Source of the DNA: Bradyrhizobium iriomotense
GTDB lineage: Bacteria; Pseudomonadota; Alphaproteobacteria; Rhizobiales; Xanthobacteraceae
Length of the DNA stretch: 64,000 bases
Direction: 5' to 3'
NCBI RefSeq assembly: GCF_030160715.1
Contig: NZ_BSOW01000002.1
Span: forward strand, 410,851 to 474,850
Below the pieces are notes generated by a model that was not told the origin of the DNA, did not search any database, and worked only from the letters and a program-made list of their open reading frames with translations. Of this stretch, positions 15,902 through 22,980 are shown piece by piece (the first letter of the stretch is position 1; each line of letters begins with the position of its first letter). Position numbers and translations under genes: made by a program.

Positions 15902-16090
15902 TCACCACTGCAATCCGATCAATCGCTTTCGATCGGCGTACGGCCGCTGTAGGGCGTCACGCATGGTCTTCGGCTGCCCGACGATGATGACCTGCTGTCG
16001 AGCACGCGTGACGGCGGTATACAGCCATAATAGATCGAGCAGGCGACTGCGTGCGGGTCGATCAGCTTGGTGGCGGATCACCGCCTCTGA
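15902..16090 (-). pseudogene. C-terminal fragment of a RecD-like superfamily 1 helicase
   Basis: The minus-strand frame ending with TGA at 15902-15904 reads SRLLDLLWLYTAVTRARQQV, then IIVGQPKTMRDALQRPYADR, then KRLIGLQW. YTAVTRAR is motif VI of UvrD/RecD-type helicases, which sits near the C-terminus of these proteins. An in-frame stop near 16091-16096 closes the frame upstream, so only about 60 codons remain of a protein that would be several hundred residues long. A remnant of a DNA-mobility or repair gene within the decayed accessory stretch. Confidence 0.6.
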
Positions 16091-16316
16091 AGACTGAATT
16101 CACCCCTGTGTCCGAGCATTGTGGACACAATGTCCGCAATGCCGAACTCGGCAAGGCCGCTCTTGGGGCCTATGGCGGCCTCGAACGAAGCCTCGATCCG
16201 ACACCATGAACCTCAGTTCGATCTGCCCATCTGACGCTGCCAATGGACGCGGCTTACAGCCCGACGGCCGAAACGGCGCCGAAAGTTTCGCCTCACTGGA
16301 CGTGCCGCGGCGCGGC

Positions 16317-16784
16317 CTATCCGACTTCAAGATCATGGATGATCGGTTTCAGTTCGTCGGGCGTGACTTCGAGGCGCGCAAGCGTGATCGGTAGCTTAAA
16401 GCGTCGGTGCCCTGCACTTCCTGGGTTCACGTAAAGCAAGCCGTCGACGGTGTTCAACTTCGGCACGTGGGAGTGGCCGGAAACAATGACATCGATGCCC
16501 TCAGCTACGGGATCGACCTGCAGGGTGTTGAGGTCGTGCAGAACGTAGAACAGCCGTCCGGCGAGCCGCACGAACTCGGTTTCGGCAAATTCGGTGGCCC
16601 AGTCGCCCGTGTCCACGTTCCCCCTGATCGCCGTGACGGGGGCAATTCTCCGCAGCGCGGTGATGATCTCGGGATCGCCGATGTCGCCGCCGTGAATGAT
16701 GTGGTCGACATGGGCCAGCACGCGCAGCGCCTCCGGCCTGAGCAGGCCGTGCGTATCCGAGATGATACCGATGGTGAAGGTCAT
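16317..16784 (-). CDS. YfcE/MJ0936-family metallophosphoesterase
   Basis: A 155-residue calcineurin-like phosphodiesterase. Metal-binding motifs in order: GIISDTHG (D-x-H, about 6-13), HGGDIGD (GD), IRGNVD (GN-D variant of GNCD), SGHSHVP (GHTH-like) and NPGSAGHRR near the C-terminus. The length is normal for the YfcE subgroup (150-185 aa), which hydrolyses phosphodiesters such as bis-pNPP with Mn2+; the natural substrate is usually unknown. ATG at 16784 gives the tight MTFTIGIISDTHG start; an in-frame ATG at 16808 is possible. Ku is upstream on the same strand, with an 80 bp gap. Confidence 0.9.
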   Translation of the reverse strand: MTFTIGIISDTHGLLRPEALRVLAHVDHIIHGGDIGDPEIITALRRIAPVTAIRGNVDTGDWATEFAETEFVRLAGRLFYVLHDLNTLQVDPVAEGIDVIVSGHSHVPKLNTVDGLLYVNPGSAGHRRFKLPITLARLEVTPDELKPIIHDLEVG

Positions 16785-16864
16785 CGAAGCGTCCGGTTGA
16801 AGCACCATATCACGCGTTGGGCCACGGCTTCCTGATGCACCGCCGGTGCCCCGGACACAACGGC

Positions 16865-17791
16865 CTAAGCCGACTTCCGCCGCTGGCCCGTCGCGGGCTT
16901 CTTCGCCGCTGCTTCCTTCGCCGGCTTCTTGCCTTGGATCGGCATCAACATCTCCTTCTGGCCCGCCGCCGCCTTGCGCGGCTTCTTGGTGGGCTTTGCC
17001 GCCTTCGCCGGTGCAGCCTCCCGACCGACGCTTTGGCGCAGCGCCTCCATCAGATCGACCACGTTTTCGCCCTTGGGCCGCTCCTTCGGGCGGATGGTCT
17101 TGCCTGCGCGCTTCTGGTTGATCAGGTCGACCAGCGCGGTCTCGTAGTGATCCTCGAACTTCTCGGGGTCGAACGTGCCCGTCTTCTGGTTGACGATGTG
17201 CCTTGCGAGGTCGAGCATGTCCTTGGTGACTTTGACGTCCTGGATCTCGTCGAAGTACTCCTGCTCGGAGCGGACCTCGTAGGGGTAGCGCAGCAGCGTG
17301 CCAACGAGCCCCTTATCCATAGGTTCGAGGGCGATGATGTGCTCGCGGTTTGTCAGCACGACTCGGCCGATCGCGACCTTGTCCATTTCGCGGATGGTCT
17401 CGCGGATCACTGCGAAGGCGTCGTGTCCGATCTTGCCATCCGGCGTCAGATAGTAGGGTCGGATCAAGTAGCGCGGGTCGATATCGGACCTGTCGACGAA
17501 TTCGTCGATCTCGATGGTTCGCGTCGACTCCAACGCCAGCTCCTCGAGTTCCTCCTTGGTGACCTCGATGTACTGTCCCTTGTCGAGTTCGTAGCCCTTG
17601 ACGATGTCCTCGTTCGCGACCTCGTCACCGGTATCGGCGTCGACCTTCAAGTATTTGATCCGGTGACCGGTTGCTCGATTGAGTTGGTTGAACGAGATCT
17701 TTTCGGATTCCGATGTCGCCGGGTAGAGAGCCACCGGACAGGTGACGAGGGACAGACGCATGAAGCCTTTCCAGTTGGCTCTCGGGGCCAT
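16865..17791 (-). CDS. ku: Ku protein (non-homologous end joining)
   Basis: A 308-residue bacterial Ku homodimer subunit. The core starts MAPRANWKGFMRLSLVTCPV, continues with the barrel/bridge region (TREHIIALEPMDKGLVGTLLRYPYEV, split here as NREHIIALEP and MDKGLVGTLLRYP) and ends with a Lys/Ala-rich tail (about 262-308: KAAKPTKKPRKAAA, KKPAKEAAAKKPA). Such basic tails help threading on DNA and contact with LigD. ATG at 17791 is chosen because family similarity begins there; the frame extends 23 codons 5'. No ligD is in the window. Rhizobia often have several ku copies, some distant from ligD. It binds DNA ends and recruits the ligase. Confidence 0.95.
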   Translation of the reverse strand: MAPRANWKGFMRLSLVTCPVALYPATSESEKISFNQLNRATGHRIKYLKVDADTGDEVANEDIVKGYELDKGQYIEVTKEELEELALESTRTIEIDEFVDRSDIDPRYLIRPYYLTPDGKIGHDAFAVIRETIREMDKVAIGRVVLTNREHIIALEPMDKGLVGTLLRYPYEVRSEQEYFDEIQDVKVTKDMLDLARHIVNQKTGTFDPEKFEDHYETALVDLINQKRAGKTIRPKERPKGENVVDLMEALRQSVGREAAPAKAAKPTKKPRKAAAGQKEMLMPIQGKKPAKEAAAKKPATGQRRKSA

Positions 17792-17940
17792 GTTACGCAG
17801 AACTCCAGTTCGGGACGGCTGGGATTCAAGACGAACGGGAGGGCTAGGTTCCGACAGCAAGGACGCGCCACAAGAGGATATTTTTCACGCGGGCTCTCGA
17901 CTCCAGTGTTCTTGTTATGTTCTATTGCGGCATGAGGCGC

Positions 17941-18000
17941 TGGCCTGTTTTAACCCATAGTGGCCTAAGTTGAATTTGGGAGTGGCCTGTTTTGTTCGCG
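17941..18000. repeat. Short tandem GTGGCCT repeats, possible IS21-like end remnant
   Basis: TGGCCT occurs at 17941, 17961 and 17983, each at about 20-22 bp spacing, two of them as TGGCCTGTTTT. Multiple spaced short repeats near the terminus are a hallmark of IS21-family ends (transposase binding sites). No istA or istB reading frame is present nearby. This sits between ku and the small genes at 18177. The identification rests on pattern only. Confidence 0.35.
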
Positions 18001-18176
18001 AACTGCCACAACCTGTTCATGAGCGTTTAGGATTAACCCGTTCTGGGTGTAGCGAATAAAGACCGGGGCGCTCCGCCAGATGAACACCGCCGTCATAAAT
18101 CCGTAATTCTACGGCAATGAAACCTCCCGCGACTCAAAGTCTTTCTGTAACTGGGACCGTCAGACGGGAGTGAGTG

Positions 18177-18344
18177 ATGACGGAACGCACACAGCTAAAC
18201 ATGATGCCGCGTGATCGCCTGCTAGAACTGGCCAAGGAAGAGATGGCCAACTTCGAGCGGCGCGAGATTGAGTTCCGCAAAAGGGATCGGGAAGAACGCG
18301 CAGCGGCGCTGAACCTCCCTCTGGACAAGATCAATCTCCACTGA
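18177..18344 (+). CDS. Small charged hypothetical protein, 55 aa
   Basis: A 55-residue reading frame with a good GGGAG site 7-11 bp before the ATG. The sequence is strongly charged and predicted helical: RDRLLELAKEEMANFERREI, FRKRDREERAAALNLP. No Cys, no membrane segment. Such short helical proteins could be DNA-associated or partner-binding, but nothing specific is recognisable. It lies in the accessory region and is directly followed by a 29-codon hydrophobic frame. Confidence 0.45.
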   Translation: MTERTQLNMMPRDRLLELAKEEMANFERREIEFRKRDREERAAALNLPLDKINLH

Positions 18345-18367
18345 TCGGCGCCAGCGGCTATTTCCGC

Positions 18368-18457
18368 ATGCATCGCATTTGGTATTTGACCGCCTTCCTA
18401 GCCGTTACCGGTGTCGTCTTCTGGATACTGGTCGTGGCTACAAAGGTCATCGGCTGA
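18368..18457 (+). CDS. Very small single-TM peptide, 29 aa
   Basis: An ATG opens 29 codons: a short His/Arg start, one hydrophobic stretch (YLTAFLAVTGVVFWILVVA) and a KVIG end. It looks like a minimal membrane peptide in tandem with the charged 55-residue frame 24 bp upstream. There is no clear ribosome-binding site. It may be chance; the uninterrupted membrane-like composition is the only evidence. Confidence 0.25.
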   Translation: MHRIWYLTAFLAVTGVVFWILVVATKVIG

Positions 18458-18563
18458 AATGCTCATACTGCTGGCCGAGTATCCACTGAGCGATAACTTC
18501 ATCTGATCGTCATACGGCGGTTTTAGCCTCCTAGTGCAACGTGGCTGGACGTTGCCCGTGAGG

Positions 18564-18601
18564 GCTCCCCGCTTGTCGGGGCCACCAGATCGGCGGGGAG
18601 C
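18564..18601. terminator. GC-rich hairpin, possible terminator
   Basis: GCTCCCCGC at 18564-18572 pairs perfectly with GCGGGGAGC at 18593-18601 around a 20-base loop. There is no U-rich run afterwards (CTTTCAGG), so it would be a weak intrinsic terminator at best. It separates the small frames at 18177-18457 from the downstream zinc-ribbon genes. Confidence 0.35.
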
Positions 18602-18613
18602 TTTCAGGCCGCC

Positions 18614-18745
18614 TCAGTTGGCGGCCTCGTCCTTGGGCTTGAGAAATACCTTCATCACGGTGAGCATCTTGATGACCTCGTCCGCCTCTTCCTGAGAGGC
18701 CCGGATTGGCTCCAGAAACTGATCTGCCGCCAGAGTACTGGCAGG
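18614..18745 (-). other. Minus-strand open frame, possible remnant of a small gene
   Basis: The frame ending with TGA at 18614 reads ADQFLEPIRASQEEADEVIK then MLTVMKVFLKPKDEAAN, a coherent helical, charged stretch of about 44 codons. No ATG with a ribosome site is visible upstream and it runs into the opposing gene at 18706. It could be the 3' end of a lost gene. Confidence 0.25.
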
Positions 18746-18912
18746 CGCTTCTGGACGACCCTCGCGCAGAAAGCAGGTCGGCCCCCTCCGAAGGGACGCT
18801 GCGGTTGAGCCAGATTCCTCAACATATTCTGAGGGTGGGGTGCCGGCGCTGCGCCAGGGTCGTCGAGATTCAGAAGGTCGATGCTATCCGCCTCCGAGAG
18901 CGCGCGCGATGA
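18706..18912 (+). CDS. Zinc-ribbon-like hypothetical protein, short form (68 aa)
   Basis: Starts at a TTG and reads DLPPEYWQALLDDPRAE, then a conserved-looking core LRLSQIPQHILRVGCRRCAR followed by VVEIQKVDAIRLRERAR. Related small rhizobial proteins carry the same SQIPxHxLRVxCxRC core and continue for another 35-40 residues to a second Cys-containing part. Here a stop follows soon after the first CxxC. The stop overlaps the ATG of the next gene (ATGA). It may be a shortened gene or one half of a two-subunit zinc-ribbon pair. Function unknown. Confidence 0.5.
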   Translation: MAPETDLPPEYWQALLDDPRAESRSAPSEGTLRLSQIPQHILRVGCRRCARVVEIQKVDAIRLRERAR

Positions 18913-19278
18913 CGACGATTCTCGCTGGCCAGTCTGCCGAAGCCCGCGCCAAGGGCGAGGCTCTCTTCCGGCAGGCCGACAAGCTGCTCTGCGAATCCTG
19001 GAACGAAAGGATGTGGGCCGACGGCGGGCCGATCGACCCATCGCCGACCGTCGACCAGGCAATCAACGCGGCCTACGCCTGGCTTGAGATCGAATGCTCC
19101 AGATGCAAGACCCGGCGGGATGTCGATCTGACGGCGCTGCGTCATCCGCCGACCACATTCGTCCACGACTTGGCGAGCCGCCTTTCGCTGCAGCAAATGT
19201 AGCAAGGCCGACCGCCGGCCCTCAGCTACCCTTCTGCAACTGGCATCGCGCTCCCGCCAGGCCGCTTCGGAGACCTGA
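18909..19278 (+). pseudogene. Zinc-ribbon hypothetical protein broken by a one-base insertion
   Basis: The ATG overlaps the preceding stop. The first 93 codons read through LFRQADKLLCESWNERMW, DQAINAAYAWLEIECSRCKT and RRDVDLTALRHPPTTFVHD. The frame then ends at 19200 as SRLSLQQM. If one T in the CTTTCG near 19186-19189 is removed, the text continues SRLRCSKCSKADRRPSATLL and QLASRSRQAASET to a stop at 19276-19278, restoring a second CxxC that pairs with the ECSRC motif. So the intact protein would be about 122 residues with two CxxC knuckles. It is a real frameshift or a base-call error. The SRAP gene starts 3 bp later. Confidence 0.6.
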
Positions 19279-19280
19279 TA

Positions 19281-20006
19281 GTGTGCAATCTCTACTCGAT
19301 CACCACAAACCAGGCCGCCATCAGCGCGCTGTTTCGCGTCGTGAATCGATACGTTGGAAATCTGGCGCCGATGCCCGGAGTCTTTCCCGATTACAAGGCA
19401 CCAATCGTGCGCAACGGGGCCGAGGGCCGCGAACTTGCGACGGCGCGGTGGGGAATGCCGTCGTCGTCAAAGGCGCTGATGGACGCCACCAAGAAGCGAG
19501 CCGAGAAGCTGCAGGCCAAGGGCAAGGCAGTGGATTTCAAGGAATTGCTCAGAATGGAGCCGGACGGCGGCACGACCAACATCCGCAATGTGAATAGCAA
19601 ACACTGGGCCCGTTGGCTCGGCCCCGAGCATCGCTGCATAGTGCCGTTCAACTCGTTCAGCGAATTCAACAAGACGGAGGGCGGCGACATCTGGTTCGCG
19701 CTCGACGAGACCCGTCCGATCGCCTGCTTCGCCGGCATCTGGACCAATTGGACGTCGGTCAGGAAGGTGAAGGAAGGCGAGACGACCAACGACCTTTACG
19801 CGTTCCTCACGACAGAGCCGAATGCCGAGGTCGGCGCCGTCCACCCCAAGGCAATGCCCGTGATCCTAACGACACCGGACGAGGTCGAATCCTGGATGAC
19901 CGCCCCCGCGGACGAGGCCTTGAAATTGCAAAGGCCGCTTCCGGATGGAAGCCTCCGGATCGTCGCTCGCGGCGTCAAGGAAGACCTAACAGGGCCAACG
20001 ACGTGA
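19281..20006 (+). CDS. SRAP (HMCES/YedK) family abasic-site DNA-protein crosslinking protein
   Basis: A 241-residue SOS response-associated peptidase family member. GTG start gives MCNLYS, with Cys2 the residue that becomes N-terminal and crosslinks abasic sites in HMCES/YedK. The family Asn, Glu and His regions are seen in NVNSKHWARWLGPEHRCIVP, FNSFSEFNK and GAVHPKAMPVIL. It differs from the MCGRY-type: it begins MCNLYSITTNQAAI and belongs to a divergent branch frequent in rhizobia. It protects abasic sites in single-stranded DNA. A dinB stub follows 44 bp later, which fits a former damage-response unit. The start is fixed by the need for Cys2. Confidence 0.88.
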   Translation: MCNLYSITTNQAAISALFRVVNRYVGNLAPMPGVFPDYKAPIVRNGAEGRELATARWGMPSSSKALMDATKKRAEKLQAKGKAVDFKELLRMEPDGGTTNIRNVNSKHWARWLGPEHRCIVPFNSFSEFNKTEGGDIWFALDETRPIACFAGIWTNWTSVRKVKEGETTNDLYAFLTTEPNAEVGAVHPKAMPVILTTPDEVESWMTAPADEALKLQRPLPDGSLRIVARGVKEDLTGPTT

Positions 20007-20049
20007 CCGACGAGACTGACTGCCAAACGGGGCCAGCACCGCATCAACG

Positions 20050-20103
20050 CAAGACCACGTCGATATGGACGCCTTCTACGCATCCGTGGAGCAGCGCGAT
20101 TAA
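20050..20103 (+). pseudogene. 5' stub of a DNA polymerase IV (dinB-type) gene, copy 2
   Basis: The frame reads HVDMDAFYASVEQRD and then TAA at 20101. HVDMDxFYAxVE is the classic start of Y-family polymerase IV. Nothing further of the gene is seen. The DNA differs at several synonymous sites from the stub at 14322, so the two are separate relics and not a recent duplication. It follows the SRAP gene. Confidence 0.65.
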
Positions 20104-20366
20104 TTAACAAGACAGCCAGGCTGCGTCCCGTGATCGTGATACGCGCGGCTTGGTTGCCGAATTCAAGACTCAAAGAAAAATCCGGACCGGCAAACGGGAT
20201 CATCGCCCCCGCGCTCTTCGCTAAGCACCCAACTGGACCGCTGCGTGGAGCTTAAAGAGGTTCTATCAGGTCTTAAAAGGTCGACTTTTTCCGGCTTTGG
20301 GTCTCGCCTTCCGCAACTGACGATTGTACCAATGGCCCAGTGGGTTTCAAACCGTCGGGGGCAAAT
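20104..20366. other. Gap between the dinB stub and the amidohydrolase gene
   Basis: No convincing gene on either strand. Composition is more AT-rich than the core chromosome, and the frames present are short. It should hold the promoter of the amidohydrolase gene, but no clear -35/-10 pair stands out. Confidence 0.4.
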
Positions 20367-21791
20367 ATGCAAGCGCAACAGACCCTGAGTGCAGCATTTC
20401 GTGCTTTTAGCTTCGCAGTCATAATCACGGCGTTCAGCCAATCAGCTGCCGCGCAAAATCTTTTGCTCAATGGAAATATCGTGACGCCGTCAGGCGTCTT
20501 GCAAGATGGCTGGATCTATATCAAAGACGACAAAATCGTCTCGGTGACACCGACCCAACCCAACGTGCAGGGCCAGATCGTTCGGTCGAGTGACTACATC
20601 TATCCAGGCCTTGTTGATCTGCACAATCACCCGATCTACGACACGCTGCCACGCTGGACGCCGCCGCATCTCTACAACAATCGGTATGAGTGGCGCAGGG
20701 ATCCAGTTTATCAGAATGCGGTTCAGGTACCCGAAAGAAACATTGTTGCCGCCGAGTTTTGCGACATGGACGAGTTCGCCGAGATCAAGCAACTCATTGG
20801 CGGCACGACAACGCTTCTTGGTATATCTGCACCGGCTTTCGGCAAGCCAATGTACGATTGCATCAAGGGTCTTGCGCGCAATCTCGACTGGTACAGCGGA
20901 TTTTACGGAACGAACATCGGACACGAGCCGGTGGCGAACCCGCTCGGTGTCACGCCACCGAACTATTCGCTTATCGCTCCGAATTGGCCCGGTGACATGA
21001 AGCCTGCCGATCTTCTAAAATATCAGAGCGGCTTAAACGACGGCTCCATTAAGGCGTTCTTCATCCATCTTGCGGAAGGCAAGCGCACCGATGCGGAAGC
21101 ACAGAGTGAATTTGGCCTCCTCAAGGATGACGAATTGCTCACAGCCAGCACCGTGATCATCCACGGCGTTGGCCTCCTTGCATCCGATTTTGCGGACATG
21201 AGCAAAGCCGGCGCATCGCTTGTCTGGTCACCACGTAGCAATTTGGTTCTTTACGGCGAAACAACCGATGTCGAGACCGCGGCTCAACAGGGCGTGACAA
21301 TTGCGATAGCGCCGGACTGGTCCCCGACCGGAAGTAGCAACATGCTGGCCGAGCTTAAGTTCGCCAGTGATTACTCGACTACAAAGCTTAATGGGCTATT
21401 TTCAGCAAAGCAGCTCTTTGAAATGGCAACCTCTATCCCGGCTCGCTTGGCGCATGTTGATCAGTTGATTGGTACGATCGAAGCCGGCAGATATGCCGAT
21501 ATCTTTATGATGAGCAGTCATTCACCCGACGCTTACTCCAACCTCGCGACGGCATCCCCATCGGATGTGAGCTTGACGATCGTGAACGGCATGCCCGTAT
21601 ACGGAACGCCGGATCATATGGCGCAGGCCGGCGTGACCACCACCGAAGATGTTTCGGTCTGCGGTGAAAAGCGAAGTCTCAACAGCCAAGCGTTGACAGT
21701 TAGTGGCGCATTCGCCGCTGCTACCACGCAACTCGGCAACGCACTCACGGGACAAAACACCTCGCTTGGTCCCATCGCGGAATGCAATTAA
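20367..21791 (+). CDS. Exported amidohydrolase-family metallohydrolase
   Basis: A 474-residue protein with a probable Sec signal peptide (AFRAFSFAVIITAFSQSAAA, cleavage after AAAQ near residue 30). It then has a typical amidohydrolase layout: small beta domain, YPGLVDLHNHP (HxH metal motif), VIIHGVGL (His), WSPRSNLVLYG, an Asp region IAIAPDWSPTGSSN and a C-terminal beta return IGTIEAGRYADIFMM. This resembles the guanine deaminase/imidazolonepropionase/ATZ-TRZ group. The substrate is unknown and the periplasm is the likely location. ATG at 20367 starts right at the signal peptide. GC and codon use are lower than the neighbouring core, suggesting transfer. Confidence 0.88.
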   Translation: MQAQQTLSAAFRAFSFAVIITAFSQSAAAQNLLLNGNIVTPSGVLQDGWIYIKDDKIVSVTPTQPNVQGQIVRSSDYIYPGLVDLHNHPIYDTLPRWTPPHLYNNRYEWRRDPVYQNAVQVPERNIVAAEFCDMDEFAEIKQLIGGTTTLLGISAPAFGKPMYDCIKGLARNLDWYSGFYGTNIGHEPVANPLGVTPPNYSLIAPNWPGDMKPADLLKYQSGLNDGSIKAFFIHLAEGKRTDAEAQSEFGLLKDDELLTASTVIIHGVGLLASDFADMSKAGASLVWSPRSNLVLYGETTDVETAAQQGVTIAIAPDWSPTGSSNMLAELKFASDYSTTKLNGLFSAKQLFEMATSIPARLAHVDQLIGTIEAGRYADIFMMSSHSPDAYSNLATASPSDVSLTIVNGMPVYGTPDHMAQAGVTTTEDVSVCGEKRSLNSQALTVSGAFAAATTQLGNALTGQNTSLGPIAECN

Positions 21792-22122
21792 CTGGCTGAA
21801 CGGAGACACTAAGTTCTTTTCCATCCTGCACGACTCGCGTGCGTCGCCATCGCACCGATCGGTAGCTAATGCGCTGCGCAGGCGTCCACCGCGTTTCCGT
21901 CGAGTATGCCCTCGTCTCCTCCGTCGCAAGGCCTCGGTCCCAACGGCTATGTGTTGCGCGGCCAAGCGATGCAGTAATCATTTCGTGGCCCCTTCTCTGC
22001 CAGTCGCCTGAAATCGAACGTCCGCTTTGCGTCAAAAGCTGCTATCGCCGCGAAACGGCCATTGACCCAAGACCAGGCCATCCTGTCTATTCACCTGAGT
22101 TGCTGGCAGCGGGTGTAAGACG
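21792..22122. other. Gap with no recognised gene
   Basis: Only short frames on both strands. A stretch near 21985-22045 (TGGCCCCTTCTCTGCCAG and CCGCTTTGCGTCAAAAGCTG) resembles 22797-22855 after the next gene, as if a degenerate direct repeat flanked the TrpF-like gene. Nothing else is seen. Confidence 0.35.
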
Positions 22123-22779
22123 ATGCTGACGCAAATTTACGAAGTCGCGACACCTGCGGAAGCCGAGGCGATATCGGCAATCGGCGTGGACCATGTCGGC
22201 GTGCTCGTCGGCGATGGAACCTTCCCTCGGGAGCTTCCGGTTCAGAAGGCGTTAGCCGTTATGAAGATGATGCGGGCGCCGTCCGTACTTTCCGCGCTGT
22301 TCCTTTCGGCGGATGTCGCTCTTATCGAACGGATGGCGGGAGAGCTTGATCCGCCCATCGTTCATCTTGGCGCATCAAGCGAATTGCTTACGCCTGATCT
22401 TGTCGTGGCGCTGCGAAAGTCCCTGCCGAAGACCAAATTCATGCGCAGCGTAGCTGTCACGGGACCCGAGGCAGTAGGTGCGGCGCAAGCATATGATGGG
22501 GTTGTCGATTGGATCCTGCTCGACAGTCATCGCACAGGTGATGTGCAAATCGGCGCGCAGGGCGTGACGCACGACTGGAGCATCAGTCGAATGATAGTGG
22601 AGAGTGTTCGCACCCCAGTGATACTTGCTGGTGGCCTCGGACCAGACAATGTCAAAGAAGCTATTCGGTCGGTGCGACCTGCCGGCGTTGATTCAAAAAC
22701 AAGAACCGATCGGGAGGGCACTCACTCAAAAGACCTGGGGAAGGTAGAAGCCTTCTATCGCGCTGCAACGAGCGGTTAG
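22123..22779 (+). CDS. TrpF-like (phosphoribosylanthranilate isomerase family) protein, catalytic Cys absent
   Basis: A 218-residue TIM-barrel protein of the N-(5'-phosphoribosyl)anthranilate isomerase family. The C-terminal phosphate-binding signature PVILAGGLGPDNVKEAIRSV with RPAGVDSKTRTD and the ending KDLGKVEAFYRAA are clear. The general-acid Asp region VDWILLDSH is kept. The N-terminal KxCG, which carries the catalytic Cys in TrpF, is replaced by TQIYEV. It is thus probably not a working TrpF in tryptophan synthesis but a relative with another role. No trp genes are nearby; composition is like the accessory region. ATG at 22123, weak ribosome-binding site. Confidence 0.8.
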   Translation: MLTQIYEVATPAEAEAISAIGVDHVGVLVGDGTFPRELPVQKALAVMKMMRAPSVLSALFLSADVALIERMAGELDPPIVHLGASSELLTPDLVVALRKSLPKTKFMRSVAVTGPEAVGAAQAYDGVVDWILLDSHRTGDVQIGAQGVTHDWSISRMIVESVRTPVILAGGLGPDNVKEAIRSVRPAGVDSKTRTDREGTHSKDLGKVEAFYRAATSG

Positions 22780-22980
22780 ATCGCACATCTCTTCTTGGCC
22801 CTTCTCCGACTCTCGTTTCAGGTCAGATGGCCGCTTTGCGCCAAACAGCTGCCACTTCTCGCAAGTCAGCTCATAGCCCTATCGCGACGTATTGCGCTGC
22901 CGCACTAACCTTGTCGCTTTAGGGGCATAGCGGACATTGCCTTCGCCGGATCATGCTGCTGTGTTTATGAGTACACGCCC

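Noticed and set aside
16119..16394. Plus-strand frame of 91 codons opposite the phosphoesterase end
   Set aside because: No ribosome site, no family text and it overlaps a well supported gene.
22123..22779. Functional trpF for tryptophan synthesis
   Set aside because: The catalytic Cys of the KxCG motif is missing and no trp genes are nearby.
21985..22860. A transposon-like direct repeat pair around the TrpF-like gene
   Set aside because: Similarity is partial (roughly two-thirds of positions by eye) and has no terminal inverted repeats or transposase, so it is only noted, not called as a mobile element.
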